Shown here one piece after another: positions 25,546 to 37,237 of a DNA stretch of 64,000 bases (the stretch's first letter is position 1; the number at the start of each line of letters is the position of its first letter). The notes under the pieces are model-generated. The model made no database searches, was not told the DNA's origin, and saw nothing but the letters and a program-made list of their open reading frames with translations. Both the position numbers and the translations under genes were made by a program. This DNA comes from Atrichornis clamosus. Taxonomy: Eukaryota > Chordata > Aves > Passeriformes > Menuridae. The stretch lies in NCBI GenBank assembly GCA_013400975.1, contig WBMZ01010254.1:310001-374000 (forward strand), read 5' to 3'.

Positions 25546-28060
25546 ATTCTCCGTGTTTTCTCACACAACTCTTTTTCTGCTTCTTTAGAGCTTCTCTGCC
25601 AAGCGGCTGCAAGCGAAGCAGAGGCAAGGAGGGGAGTCATTAAGAGAAAGTTTAGAAGAGAGGAAAAAAAGATTTTTTAAAAATGGGCTAAAGTGTGAAG
25701 AATGGCCTTTGTGAACAATTCAGTCATTTATCATTATTTCATTGGCATTGTATGAATTATACATTTGGGACTATAATGGAGTAATATCTCATCTCCTTTC
25801 CCCCTCAGTGGGCACTGAATGGATGGCCAGGTGAGCTGCACTTGGACCAGCACCATTCTCCAGGAGAGTCACTGTTCACCTCCCACTGTTCTCCTGAATT
25901 TCTGTTCAATAAGTGCGTGTTGATCTTTTAACAACCTTTTCTGGATGTTAAAATTAACGAGTACTTAGAAAATAGCTTTTGTATTTCAATTTTTTTTAAT
26001 TTTATTTTTCTTTTCCTACTGAAAAATAGAAGAGGGGAGGGGCAGGATAACAGAGAAAAGGAAAGCTGGAGCCAAACAATATGGTTTTGCAATTTATCCA
26101 GGAGCTAAGGGGTAAGTGTGGACACAAGCTCTGTTGTAGTAGCTCAGCTCATGGGTAGTACCATGCTAAACTGACTTAACTCAACAACAGTCTGAGGGTT
26201 TTGTACTTGCTTAGTTGCCTGTAAAAATCTGGGCTCACAGGCATGATGTAAATGGAATTTTCCCCTTCAAAACTGGTGTTTCACTTCAGAGAGCTCCGAC
26301 TTGTCCTGTTGTACCCGCAGAAGGGGAAGGTTGGACTCAAATGCGCTAAGAGGGTTAATAAAAGTATTCCAGCTGCAAGAGGTTCCAGGAGCTGTGAAAT
26401 CTGGTTTAAGAGGCAGGGAGTGTGGTGTTTACTTAGCAGGCTATCAGGATCCATCAGAAACTAACAGTAGCCATAAACCTCACTGGATTAACTTCCATCC
26501 ATTTTGATTTCCAGCTGTATTACACTTTTTGGCTGTGTCACAGCCACAATAAGAGGTCCTAAACAGAATAGCAATGATCTCAATATTATTAATTCAGTGG
26601 GCACTTTTTTTCAGTTTTCTCTGTTAGGTGTTGATCCCTGCATGCCTTCACTGCTCCCAGGTTTCTCCTTCTCTTCCAGAGCAGGGTATTGCCTGCTCCC
26701 AGCTGACCTGTGAGGGGAGATGGAGCCCTGGAGCACTCCAAATTTTGAGAACAGAGGTCTCTGACGCAGTGTACGTAAGAAGGAACATCCTATCTTAAGA
26801 AGAAAATTCCACAATGTACCATTAGGAATTACTGTTGAATTGTGTTTTCCCCTGAGAAACTCACTGAGCTTGACTCTCAGTTATGCCATCCCCTTTCTTG
26901 GAGCAAGAAAATGGTGAATAAAGTAGGAAAGAAGGGTAGGAGCCTTAACCCAGCTTTGTGATCCTTGAACCCCAGAGCTTTAAAGAAGCCTGACATCTGC
27001 ATTTGAACAGGTCATTCTACTCAACCTTTGTTTCTTAAGTACATTGCATTTACACAGAGCTCCTGAGCACATCCACACAGCCGCTGATAAAAGCAACACA
27101 GAGATTATTTTGTTTGAATTTGAGGTTTTCCAATAAATACACCTAAACCCTGTCCTTTCAAAAGTCAAAGGGTTAAAACTTTCCATCAAGGCAAGGTATT
27201 CCCCAAGCAATCTGCATCGAGGGCTCTCTGAGGCACAAGAACATTGTTGACCCAGACATCACTAACTTCTTTGCTTCTGAAAAGTTCTGGCTGCTGATAA
27301 ACCTTTGTCCTTTTTCTTTGATTAGCTTTACTCTGGCTGTAAATCCTATTTTGTTTTGTGCTGGGGTCTAGCCAAGGAAGTATTTCTATTAACCTGGAGC
27401 AGCTGGAGAGTAGCTGGCTCTTACTGTCAGGGGATTGCAGCCTGAGTATCCTGTAACACTAATGTTTTTCACTGTTGAAGCCCCAGCCTAAAAAGAAGGA
27501 GATCCATGTTCCCTCTGCGGTTATTTTGCTACCCTGGAAGCTGGCAGAATTGTGTGGGCAGGATGTCATTAGCTTAAAGATGGCAGTCATTAGGATTTCC
27601 ATCTAAAATCTGCTCTCCTCACAGATTCCATGTCTGCCGTCTTTGCTGCGAGCTTTAATTTATCCATTCATAGAGTGGGAACATACTCTTGCTACTTTCA
27701 TTACCCAATTGACTTTAATTAAAAAATCTGTAATACCTCCTGTCTTGGAGGGCTCTGAGTTCGGTATCCTAATGCCAGGAGCCCTTGGAAGGGGAGGGGG
27801 TGGCAGTCAGCTGTGAGAGCAGCAATTCCCATGCCCTGAGCCGGGACGGGCTGCGGCAGAGTGCAACACACTCATCCACATTCATGTGGAGCCACCTGTG
27901 AGTCCCTGGATCTTCCACATCTCCTCAGCCTAAAGGAGGAAAGAGAGCCTACTTTTACTCCCTGATGCTTTCTGCTCAGTTACAGCATTTATTCTAAGCC
28001 TTCCTGCCCCGAGGCTGTGCAGCCTGGCTAAGTTCACTACCCTCATTACTGGAGCATCAC
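25546..28060. other. Unique DNA with a possible conserved noncoding element
   Basis: No gene recognised. The part at about 27540-27760 is unique, AT-rich and motif-dense (GATGTCATTAGC, GCTTTAATTTATCCATTCAT, TTGACTTTAATT), as is common in vertebrate developmental enhancers. This is a textural judgement only. A GC-richer spot with CpGs follows at 27785-27900. Confidence 0.3.
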
Positions 28061-28061
28061 A

Positions 28062-28100
28062 GAAAAAAAAAAAAAAAAAAAAGAAATTAAAAAAAAAAAA
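28062..28100. repeat. Interrupted poly(A) tract
   Basis: Two A homopolymers (about 20 and 13 nt) separated by GAAATT. No CR1 or retrogene body is recognisable upstream, so it is treated as a simple repeat. Confidence 0.85.
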
Positions 28101-31100
28101 ATCTCTCTCTGCCTGTGCCTTTTCGCCCAGGGTCTGTGACAGACCTCCATATCTCACAGGTGTAAAATGAGCACCAAGTAGGCACAGTAAATGTTAAAAC
28201 CCCTTGTCCCCAAAGGCAAACTCTGTAGTGACTAATCCCTGGGAGACTCTGGGATTTTAAAATTGGTGTGTTTTCTACTTTCTGTTATCTCTACTCCCCC
28301 AGAGCCTTTTGCCATGTATTTACTGTCCCTTTCCCCCTTTCCCTGTGCCACCTCCCAACTCTGCATAGCCAGTGCCCTCAGCCAGCAGCACTTTATCTGC
28401 TTCCAATGTAGCGTGTCCTAGAAAGAATTATAGCATTGCCTTTCTCTCGACAGCTACTCATCTCTCAGCAACATACAATAAGCTGTACTTGGGCCAAAGG
28501 AAATGGGTTTAGCCTGGCGGGTAATTAATTTTCTCAGGGTTCAGTTTCCCACACTGAAATTGGTCTCCGTCTGATCAATTAGAAGAACATTTCGCAAACG
28601 AAACTGATTATGAATCATGGGTTTCAGTTCAGTTGTGGAAAACCTGATACATGGCTCTTGGAGCACAAAGTAGAGGGAAGCTTCAGCCCATTTATCCCAG
28701 CTGCTGCTCAGAAGTGAGAACAACACACATACACACACTGCACTCACTCCTTCAAGGAGGAAAAGGTGCTGGGGCTCCACCAGCTCACAGCATGGTTCTG
28801 AAAATGGTCCTCGTATCTTCTGATGGTTGTGGAAGCTTATCCAGTGGCTGAACCCATCCTGGGACCACCCCTGTAAGCACTGGCGTAGCTTAACTCTGGC
28901 AGCTCCTGCTTCTTTTTGCCTCCAGACATGCAAATAAAAAATGGAAAAGCTTTAGGATGAGGAGCATCCCCAAGACGTCTTTAATTCAGATGTAATGGCT
29001 TCGAACAAGGAAAGGAATGATCCCAGACATCTGACGTCTCTGTATCACAGTGAGCTTCTCCTTCCCATTTTCCTCTGCTGATAATAGTCACAGAAATGAT
29101 GGCAGTTGGAATTTAACTTTTAAGAGAGTGACATTTCCATTTCAGCCCCGAGCAAGCCTGCAGGATGCAGCTCACAGTGGGAGCAGTTCCCCACTGCCCC
29201 ACCTCAGTACGAGCCCTCTCCATCCCCTCTGCCCTTCTCTCTGCCCCATGTGCCCCCCAGCACTGAGCAGAACCATCAGCTCAGTTGTTCCTGCGTCTTT
29301 AAAACATGCCCAACACTTTAAAGGAAATAAATAACTTGAAGTGTTCAAATGAAATTTTGCTGAGAACCCTCTTTTTCTCCTGAAAAAGCCATGACACTAA
29401 ACTTTACAGTCATCTCAAGCCTTGAATAGTTTTTCATTTGTGTCAGATTAACCAAGTTAAAATTCCCTCTCACGGACTCGGCATTTAGAGGTATTATGCT
29501 GGAAGTAGCTTAATAACTTTCACTTCAAAAATAAAGAAAAGGAAAAAAGGGGGAGGGGAAAAAAAAGGCATTTCTTGGCACCATGCAGAGTAAATAAAGA
29601 AATGCAATTTCACAAAGCAGGACCTGCAAAAGGGGATGTGCTGCAGTCAGAGAGGGGGACTAAGGCTGGACTCTGCAGTGAAACAAGGCTGCGTATGAAA
29701 AATTCATCACCTAAGATCCCAGGCAGCAATCTCGTCTGTTTTTGTACACCAAACTGGGTCAAGCCCAGTTACTGCCTGGGCAGGACACTCTCTAGAAAAA
29801 CTACATTAATAAAGAGAGGTGCCACACAAAGTGGTTCTCAGAGGGCAAGTGTGTATGCAGTTCCTAGAGTTACATAAATATATATATAGGTAAAGAATAT
29901 ATTACTATTTTATATAGCTCCTTTTTCCACTGTCTCCCTGACATAGATCTCTCATAGATGGAGAACTGCATTTGCAGAAACAGTCTTAATTCATAGTTGA
30001 AATATGTAATGTGTTTGCTACCTCACAGACTGACCTTTACTGATGCTGGAAAAGTGGATCTTAAAGGGAGGAAAAGGGAGGCTTGTGATGTCTGAAAGCT
30101 TCTGCAGGAGGAAACTCTGCACACCTGAGGTCACACCTGAGCCAGCTTTGTCACCAGCATGGTTTGCTCCTAATGAAGGGAGTCTCGTTGTGCCAAGGAA
30201 ATGGAAGTGTTGATTGTGGCTTTTAGTGTAAAATATAATACTTCTGTGTACCTGCAAACTGTGGAGCAAGACCTGGGACATGAAGAAAGACAAACCTGGC
30301 TATTATCCTGATAGACACAAGTGCAGAGAAAAGAAACTGCTGCTCCTGTGGTAACCCCTGTTAAGGAATGTTTAAAGATGGAATTTCCAAACTGAACAAT
30401 CACAGCTAAAAGAGTATCCTAGCTCCAGGCTCTGAGAGATGTTGTTTTTAAGATGCAATGGAAAACTGATGCCCTGACCTCTTGTGGTCACTAAATACAC
30501 AGAGCCAGATTTCCCAACCATATGATTGTTTTCAACGCAGTCTCCTGCCTAAATTTTTATTTGCTTTACTGAATAATATTATCTCCAGTGCTCCTTTCAC
30601 AGTTTCACCATGGCAGAAACTTGCTCAGCATTCCCAATTCTTTTGTAGAAGGTACAATGTGCTGTAGTCGGAGGTGTCCACCCCTGGCAAATTCCAGAGG
30701 TCACTGCAATTGGGCCACAGACAATGAAATAATAAAAGAATGTGATCAGTTGTTCTACGTAGCTGCTTTCAAGCATTCCTTGGAAGCAGCGCTGCCTTTT
30801 GGGGCATGTGCAATGATCCCTGAATGTGATTTGACAATCAAAGTTCAGAAGCAACAACAAGATCTTTCAGAATGAGAGGATGCGGCTTAACTGTGAGAAT
30901 TTATATTTATCATTGCCTTCAAATGTTTCAGGACGTTTTCAGCAGAGAAACCATTCTTGAAGAGCTGACAAAAGGAGCAGGGTGAAGGATCTTTTCCATG
31001 GGTGTTGGCAGTCTAAATTACACGAGATTCGAGTTTCCAGTATATCTTATGGTTACTGTCTGTGTCTAGTGAGTTTTGCTGTAAAGAAATGATGGGTTTT

Positions 31101-32144
31101 GAGCCAACCATCTGGCATGACCACATGGGAAACCAGACTTTGATTCACACCTCTGCAGGCTAGAGTCAGATGCTGAGAACATTGAGGACCTGACTGCAGG
31201 GCTTAAAAAACATCATTCTTTTCACTCCATCTTTGGCCAGTGCTGACGGGTACCTGCACATACAGATAAAATCCAGTGAGATGACCATTAAAATTTAAGA
31301 AGAGGCTGAAAGCTTTGAGGAGGAATATCTTATATTGCTAGGGGAGAATTAAAAATAATCAGAGGGAAAATATAATAAATATAATCCCAGTTAGTTGTGA
31401 ATGTGGCTGACCTACTGCCTTTTGGGTTGGATTCTGGTTCTTTTGTGAAGGAGAAGTCCCCAGTGCAAGGTGTGGTTTTCTTCTTTCCATGAACACGTAG
31501 GAATAATTTCTTTGCATGAAGATGTGAGAAAAGGGAAGCAGGATGCTACCCAGTGGGTGATTAATTGGCAATGCTTTTTGTTGTAAAACCAAAGGCTTGG
31601 TGTTTATCGTGACCATGATAAAGTGTAGACACAGCCTGAGATTCCTTCTTGCTCCTCTGAGAACTCCTCCTCTCTCGTGGCCATCACCATAATCTGTGAT
31701 TCCTGTCTCGTATTCCCCGTGACCTCAGATTCAGAGAGTGGATGGGATAATTCACAAGGTATTTGAGTAAGATGCTTGTCTGGATGAGACTGCTGAAGGA
31801 CTCAGCTAATGCTGCTTGGGTTAAGAGGATGTTGATAACTGAAAATCCAGTCCAGCAGTTTATAGGCTTCAAATAGGGCAAATGTGAGACAGAGTGGAGC
31901 TGTCACTCTGGGTCCAGCCAGTGAATACATTTCCTGCTGGGTGCCCAAACCCGAAGCCAATGGCATTTCCCTCCCGGAAGGCTGGCTCAGGGAGAGAGTG
32001 ATGGTGCTGGAGCTCTGTGGGCAGAAAGGTCCGTGTTGCTGCTGGGAGGTCACCACAGGATGAGGTGCAAATGCTGTAAATGAGGGAAGAAGAGACAATT
32101 TCATACCATAATGCATTATGCACAAACAGTAAACAGATACTTAC
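28101..32144. other. Unique DNA, no gene recognised
   Basis: No repeat family recognised. Purine-rich patch at about 29528-29570. Short AT alternation near 29876-29890. Several frames of 60-130 codons on both strands show no domain and no splice context that I can defend. Confidence 0.4.
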
Positions 32145-32189
32145 CCTCTGAATGTTTTTGTCTGAGATGGGGAATAAAGCAAAAATAGT
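32145..32189 (-). other. Candidate 45-nt micro-exon (minus strand)
   Basis: On the minus strand a pyrimidine-rich acceptor (CTTCTGCCTCTGTCTTGCAG) is followed by 45 nt and then a near-consensus donor (AGAGG, then GTAAGTATC). The 45-nt insert is a multiple of three and open in one frame, encoding TIFALFPISDKNIQR. No gene is identified around it. Good splice-site pairs this close are uncommon but do arise by chance in tens of kilobases. It could equally be an exon of a noncoding RNA or a decoy. Confidence 0.2.
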
Positions 32190-35100
32190 CTGCAAGACAG
32201 AGGCAGAAGCCTGTCTCCCCTTTAACAATCTGCACTCAACCATGTTCAAAATAGCCACTTGGCAACAATTTTCTCAGAGGAAAAGTGGTGTGGAGTGCAG
32301 AAAATAAGGGCACAGCTGCAGCAGAGGCAGCGGAGTTGAGCCAGGATGTTGGTTTTTGTTCACCTCTCCTCCTGAAGTCAGTCCAGGTTGGTTTTGCCTC
32401 AAGCTGGTCACGCCTTGGGAGCTGCTTTGAGACCTGGGTGTTATAAAAACAGCAGAGCAACGGGGCAGGGGCTTGGTGGCAGCACACAGGGGCTGTCAGA
32501 GAAGGGCTTTAACCACCACCTCCTTCCCTGCTGCAGTCTGGACTCGGGCTGTGTTCCCAGGGAACTCCTCTCTGGGAGGCAAAGTCTGTTCTGTGGCCTA
32601 ATGGCTTAGCGAGGAAGATTCCAAATCTTTTTTATCCTTCTTTGAACACGAATCGGAAGGAAAACAAAGTGCTCGCCGGGACAAGGAGTTTTCCTGCAAA
32701 TTCTGTTTCCATGTGATATTTCAAGGTATCTCTGGCATATTTGACTCCTAGTATCAAAGGAGTATTTCAGCCAGAAGCTGAAATGAGATACATGGACTGT
32801 ATTGTACTGATGAGAAACTCTCAAGAAGCGACTGAGGTAGAGACTGCCTCGTGTCAGGGTTTTATTAACTGCAGATTCAGGGGTGACGGCGACAGAGCAG
32901 AGAGAGTAGAAACATGAAAGGAGCCCTTTTGTTTGCCACAACATTCTAGTGATTTGGCATCTTCATCATCATGTGACGTGATGCAGGAATAAACAAGCTG
33001 AGGCTGGGATTGCAGTTCATTAATGCCCCTCACATTCCTGGTAAATTCCCCCCAGCTTCTGCAGTCCCTCACACAGTGGGGGATGACTCCTGGCCAGGCC
33101 GTCAGGGTGATATTTCAAGCAAGAATAGAATAATTTTGAGGATGGTTATCTCCTTTCCAGCCTGTGGTCAGATAACATCCCTGTGGCAACAATTTCAGTT
33201 GTCTATGTGGAAAAGTAATGTGCAGAAAGTAATTTAATGTAATGGATTGTTTAGCTTTCTTTTAATTAAATGTAGCAGCTGGAAACAAGGAGAAGACAGC
33301 TCTGTATCACCAAGCAGGTCTCTAATTGCAGGCATCCTCCACAGACCCTACTTACTGTGCTGCACTTTCAGCCCAAGCTGAAAACCCAATACTACTGCTT
33401 GAATACCCCAAAACATTATGATTTTTTTCACCTTTCATGAAATATTGCAATGGTTTGTTTTGGGTTGGTTTTTTTTTTTTTTTTTTNCTATTTATCTCTC
33501 TCCCCAAAACTCAAAATGCTGATGAGAAATATGTGTCAAAGTAGCTCAAGCAGCTCCAGGAATCATCTCCCAGAGGAGTCCAGCAGCCACACAAGGGAGG
33601 CCAGTGCTGAAGTTCCTTGGGAAACTGTCCTTTTCCAATGACTGACTGAGGAGCTCCCAACTGCTCGTTCCCACCAAATGATTCCAGCTTTTTGAAGGTG
33701 ACTGGACACACTGATGGGCCTTTCAGCCGAGCTCCTTTCAAGTGAGAACAAAAGGCTGCTCGTAGATTGTACCAATACAATTGTGGCTCACGTGGTCAGT
33801 TCGGGTGTGAAGTTGTCAGGAACACTTCTGGGAGCAATAGCACTTCAAAGCCAGACAACTTAATGGCATCGTTTGCTCCATCATTTTGAAATGGGTGACT
33901 TCGGCAAGCACGTCAGCTGGAAGGACTGGGGTTTTTTCGGTGTAAAAAGGTCAGCATTCCACTGGGCTACAAGGGCAGGATAACCAGGGCGTTAAAAGTG
34001 TTTATTTTCCCTACGGGATTTCCAGGGAGAGGCCCGGAGTGACAGCTCAGATGGAAGTACCCACATAGCAGATGGCTAAAGGCAGGTGACACAAACCCAC
34101 CCCGTGCTTTGCTTTACTCATTTCCTTTTCACTATTCACACTCCCTTCCTTCCTCCTCATTTCAGAAGGGTTCTGGGTGCAGACAGAGAGAGAGAGAATC
34201 GCTTTTGTGAGGTTTCCCTCAAAAAGCTTGGTACAAGGAGATCACTGGAGGAAAGACGTGTCCTGCTGGCTTGCCCCTAACCCGGGCTAATTGCCCAGTG
34301 CCCAAGGCCATGGGCAAGAAGCCCAGTAGGCCAGGTTAGACCCTACCTGACTCCAGGTCATAGTCTGTTCATGGAGAGCTGCTTGCACTCCTCTTCCTGC
34401 CTGGATCCCCATGAATTTCCTGCTGGCTGTGCACGAGGCTAAAGACAGGTTTGGAAGCAACATCTGTACTCCATGGGAGGCTGGGCCAAGACTCTGAGAG
34501 TGTGCCAAACAGCCCCTAGTCTGGTGTGTAAATCTACACCTACTGCAAAGGGGGAAAAGCCATGAGGGAGAGGCAGTGCTGACTTGCAGATTTGTAAAAA
34601 AAAGGCTTTTAAGATCTCTAGAGGGGTAACTTGCAACTGCTAAATATACTCAAGGAGATATACAGCCAGATGATTTCCTTCCTCAGTCTCACTACAGCTC
34701 TTTATGTTTTTCCTCTTGAGAGGGGACAGGAATGCAGCATGAGCAGGGAAAAGACTGGGAGGAACAGTGGGTTTGCTCTATTTGCTGTTAACTCCACCAC
34801 GTGCCTCATCAAGGCTTTTTCCAGTTCTCCTGCTTTGATCCGTAGGGAAAAAAAAATTGAGAGGGAAAAGATGTGGAAAAGGAAAATTGAAGGGTTTCTG
34901 TGCGTGCAGAGGAAGATATTTTGACAGAATGGGTGACGGTGACTAAGAAAAGGGGGGAACAGGCAAGTGGTAAATGAGTTTGTGTTCCTGGCTGCTGAGT
35001 AGCCCCAGGAGGTGCCCAGCAAGGCTGCCGCTTTTTTATTGGAGTTTTGTGCCGGAGTTATAAACCCTTTAAATGAGTCTAGATCATTAGGGAAGCTTGG

Positions 35101-36421
35101 CTGATCACTGATGAAAAAATATAACAATTAAAACAAAGGGCTGGAAGAGGGAAGCAGAGGGAGAAGGAGCTGGGGGTGAGCGGTTTTAATACTTAATAAC
35201 AAATACTAATAATGGTGCTGAGTTGGGGACTAATTAAAAGTTTCTAAAAAGAGCGAGGAAGAGAGTGGAATTAATCTGAAGTGTTTTGTCTGGCAGCTTC
35301 TGTGAGTGCATGAAGAAGCCACCCTGGCAAGGAGGATGGGACAGACCACTGGGAGCTGAGGAAAGCTCTGGAGAGAGGTGGAGCTGAGCCATGGTGGAGC
35401 ACAGCTCCACAGACTGGTCCTGCTCCTCTCCTCAGCTCTGTGTTTTGGTGTCTGCCCCTGATTCCAGGACCACCAGTGGTCATTCTCCCACGTGGAGTGA
35501 AGGGGCTGGGGAAGAGCAGCAAAGGAGGGAGTTTGAAGGGTGGAGAGGGCAAAATTCTCGTGTGGAAGTGGGGCTGCTTTAGGGCAGAGAGACCTGGACG
35601 GCAGCAGCACAGATCTGAGAACTGTGCATGCAGTGACACCAACAGCCATGGCAGCAGCCAAGGAAATGGGATCCAGGAAGGACAAGTGGCAACAGCTCAG
35701 GGAGTCACTGCCACGTAGTTTTCCATGGATTTACGTGGCTGTCCTTGTTCCCACCCATCCTTCTATCAATTCTATGTTCAAGTGCACCTTTACCCCTACA
35801 GAGATAAATGTCCCCAAAAGCAACAGTCTCACAGGTAAAGGCTGAAATAACCGAAACAGCAACGATTGCCTGTCACTCACCACTTCAGCAGCTGCATGAG
35901 GGACTGTTCAGCCTGGAGAAGCACCATTTGTGGGTAACTGCAGCTAAGCTGCTGCCAGGCTCCACCACTGCCATCTCCCGTGCTTTATCCTTGTGGATAA
36001 AGGGCCTGGCTGTGGGTGAATGCCAGCCTCAGGCTCGATGCTCCTTCCAGCATGAGCTCCTTTTACTTTCTCATCTGTGCAGGCAACTCTTAAGTTTTAA
36101 TTATTATTGCTTTTTGCTGTTGTCTTAATTAAGTCTGACTTGCTGACTATTTCAAGGGAGATGATGTCTGGGAAACGCCTTCCTGCCCTGAGTTTTGAAT
36201 CATGGAAAGAGGAATATGAAGCCCATCATCACTGGACCTGCCAGGCAGAGAAAATGCAGTGTCAAAGGCACTGGAGGTACAGTGGGACTGGGGAAAAGCT
36301 CAGCTAAAATGGGACAATCCACCTGGAATGAGCACAGAGCAAGAAAGCCACGGGGATGTGTGGCAGGTAGAACAGATTTCCCAGAAAATTCCTCTGCATG
36401 ATTCTATCTGGGATCTGACTT
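32190..36421. other. Unique DNA with one ambiguous base
   Basis: No gene recognised. A T-run at 33469-33486 ends at an N (33487), the only ambiguous base noticed. Around 35020-35250 a unique block (TTTTTTATTGGAGTTTTGTG, then GAGTTATAAACCC, and TTTTAATACTTAATAACAAA) has the look of a conserved noncoding element. A GTTCAGCCTGGAGAAG string near 35908 resembles CR1 but is too short to call. Confidence 0.35.
33469..33487. repeat. Poly(T) run ending in an ambiguous base
   Basis: Eighteen T followed by N at 33487. The base call was lost at a homopolymer boundary, so the true run length is uncertain. Confidence 0.95.
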
Positions 36422-36865
36422 AGAATCGTAGAGTCATTATGGTTGGAAAAGATCTCTAAGACCATTGAATCCACCTGTTAACCACTGTGTTCACCATGTC
36501 CCAAAGTGCCCTTTAAACACTTCCAGGGATGCTGATTCCACCACTGCCCTGGGCATCCTTTTCCAACGTCTTCCTTTCAGTGAAGAAATGTTTCCTAATA
36601 TCCCATCTAAACTTCCCCTGGGGCAACTTGAGGCTGTTTCCTCTGGTCCTACCACTTGTTACTTGGGAAAAGAGATCAACTTCCACCCGGCTGCCCCCTC
36701 CTGTCAGGGGCTTGTGCAGAGCCAGAAGGGCCCCCCTGAGCCTCCTTTGCTCCAGGCTGAGCCCCTTTCCCAGCTCCCTCAGCTGCTCCTGCTGCTCCAG
36801 CCCCTTCCCCAGCTCTGTGGCCCATCTCTGGATATGTTTCTCCCCCTTTCTTCTGTGCTGCAGCA
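36422..36865 (-). mobile_element. CR1: CR1 LINE 3' fragment (antisense)
   Basis: Antisense CR1 with AGAATCGTAGAGTCATTATG, GGTTGGAAAAGATCTCTAAG, CACTTCCAGGGATGCTGATT, TTTCCTAATATCCCATCTAA, a GGGGCAACTTGAGGCTGTTT block and a GCTCCAGGCTGAGCCCCTTT block. It fades around 36850. About 440 bp. It belongs to the GGTTGGAAAAGA type rather than the 7563 type. A 203-codon minus-strand frame (36513-37124) spans it and the following GC-rich DNA. It is a chance frame through CR1 3' sequence, not a gene. Confidence 0.93.
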
Positions 36866-37186
36866 CCAGGTAAATGCAGACCCACGATACAAACACCAGC
36901 AGCATGCCCTGAGTCCTCAGACTCCCAAAGCCCCCAGCACCCAGACAGCTCCCCCCAGCTCTGCTGGGCACTATCTTACCCCCACACAAGCAAACCCCGA
37001 GGTGTTCACGGTGGAGCTGTGTGCTTTGGCTTGAGAACTCCATCCTGGCTCCTGCCACAGCCCTGGGGCACCCAGCACGAGCTTTGCTATTCTGCACCAG
37101 GGCTCTGTCTGTAAATACTTCCATTTCAGCAGCCTCTCTCCAACGTGACAGATTTGCTATGAGGAACCTGGCAGCAAAGGTTTTTT
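36866..37186. other. GC-rich unique DNA between CR1 and microsatellite
   Basis: C-rich on the plus strand (CCCAGACAGCTCCCCCCAGC type). May include decayed 5' CR1 sequence in its first ~100 bp. No gene supported. Confidence 0.4.
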
Positions 37187-37204
37187 CTCCTCTCTCTCTC
37201 TCTC

Positions 37205-37235
<31 letters not shown>
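37187..37235. repeat. (TC)n microsatellite
   Basis: About 49 bp of CT/TC repeat with one CCC interruption near 37213. This is the longest dinucleotide run in the window and likely polymorphic. On the minus strand it reads as an Arg-Glu repeat in a spurious frame. Confidence 0.97.

Positions 37236-37237
<2 letters not shown>

Noticed and set aside
33892..33948. Short frame MGDFGKHVSWKDWGFFGV then stop
   Set aside because: Looks protein-like but is only 18 residues, with no supporting context.
35900..35920. GTTCAGCCTGGAGAAG string similar to sense CR1
   Set aside because: Only about 16 bp matches and the flanks do not continue the CR1 text.
36513..37124. 203-codon minus-strand frame, the longest in the window
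   Set aside because: More than half of it is antisense-located CR1 3' sequence read in a chance frame. There is no domain, and the GC-rich flank explains the lack of stops.
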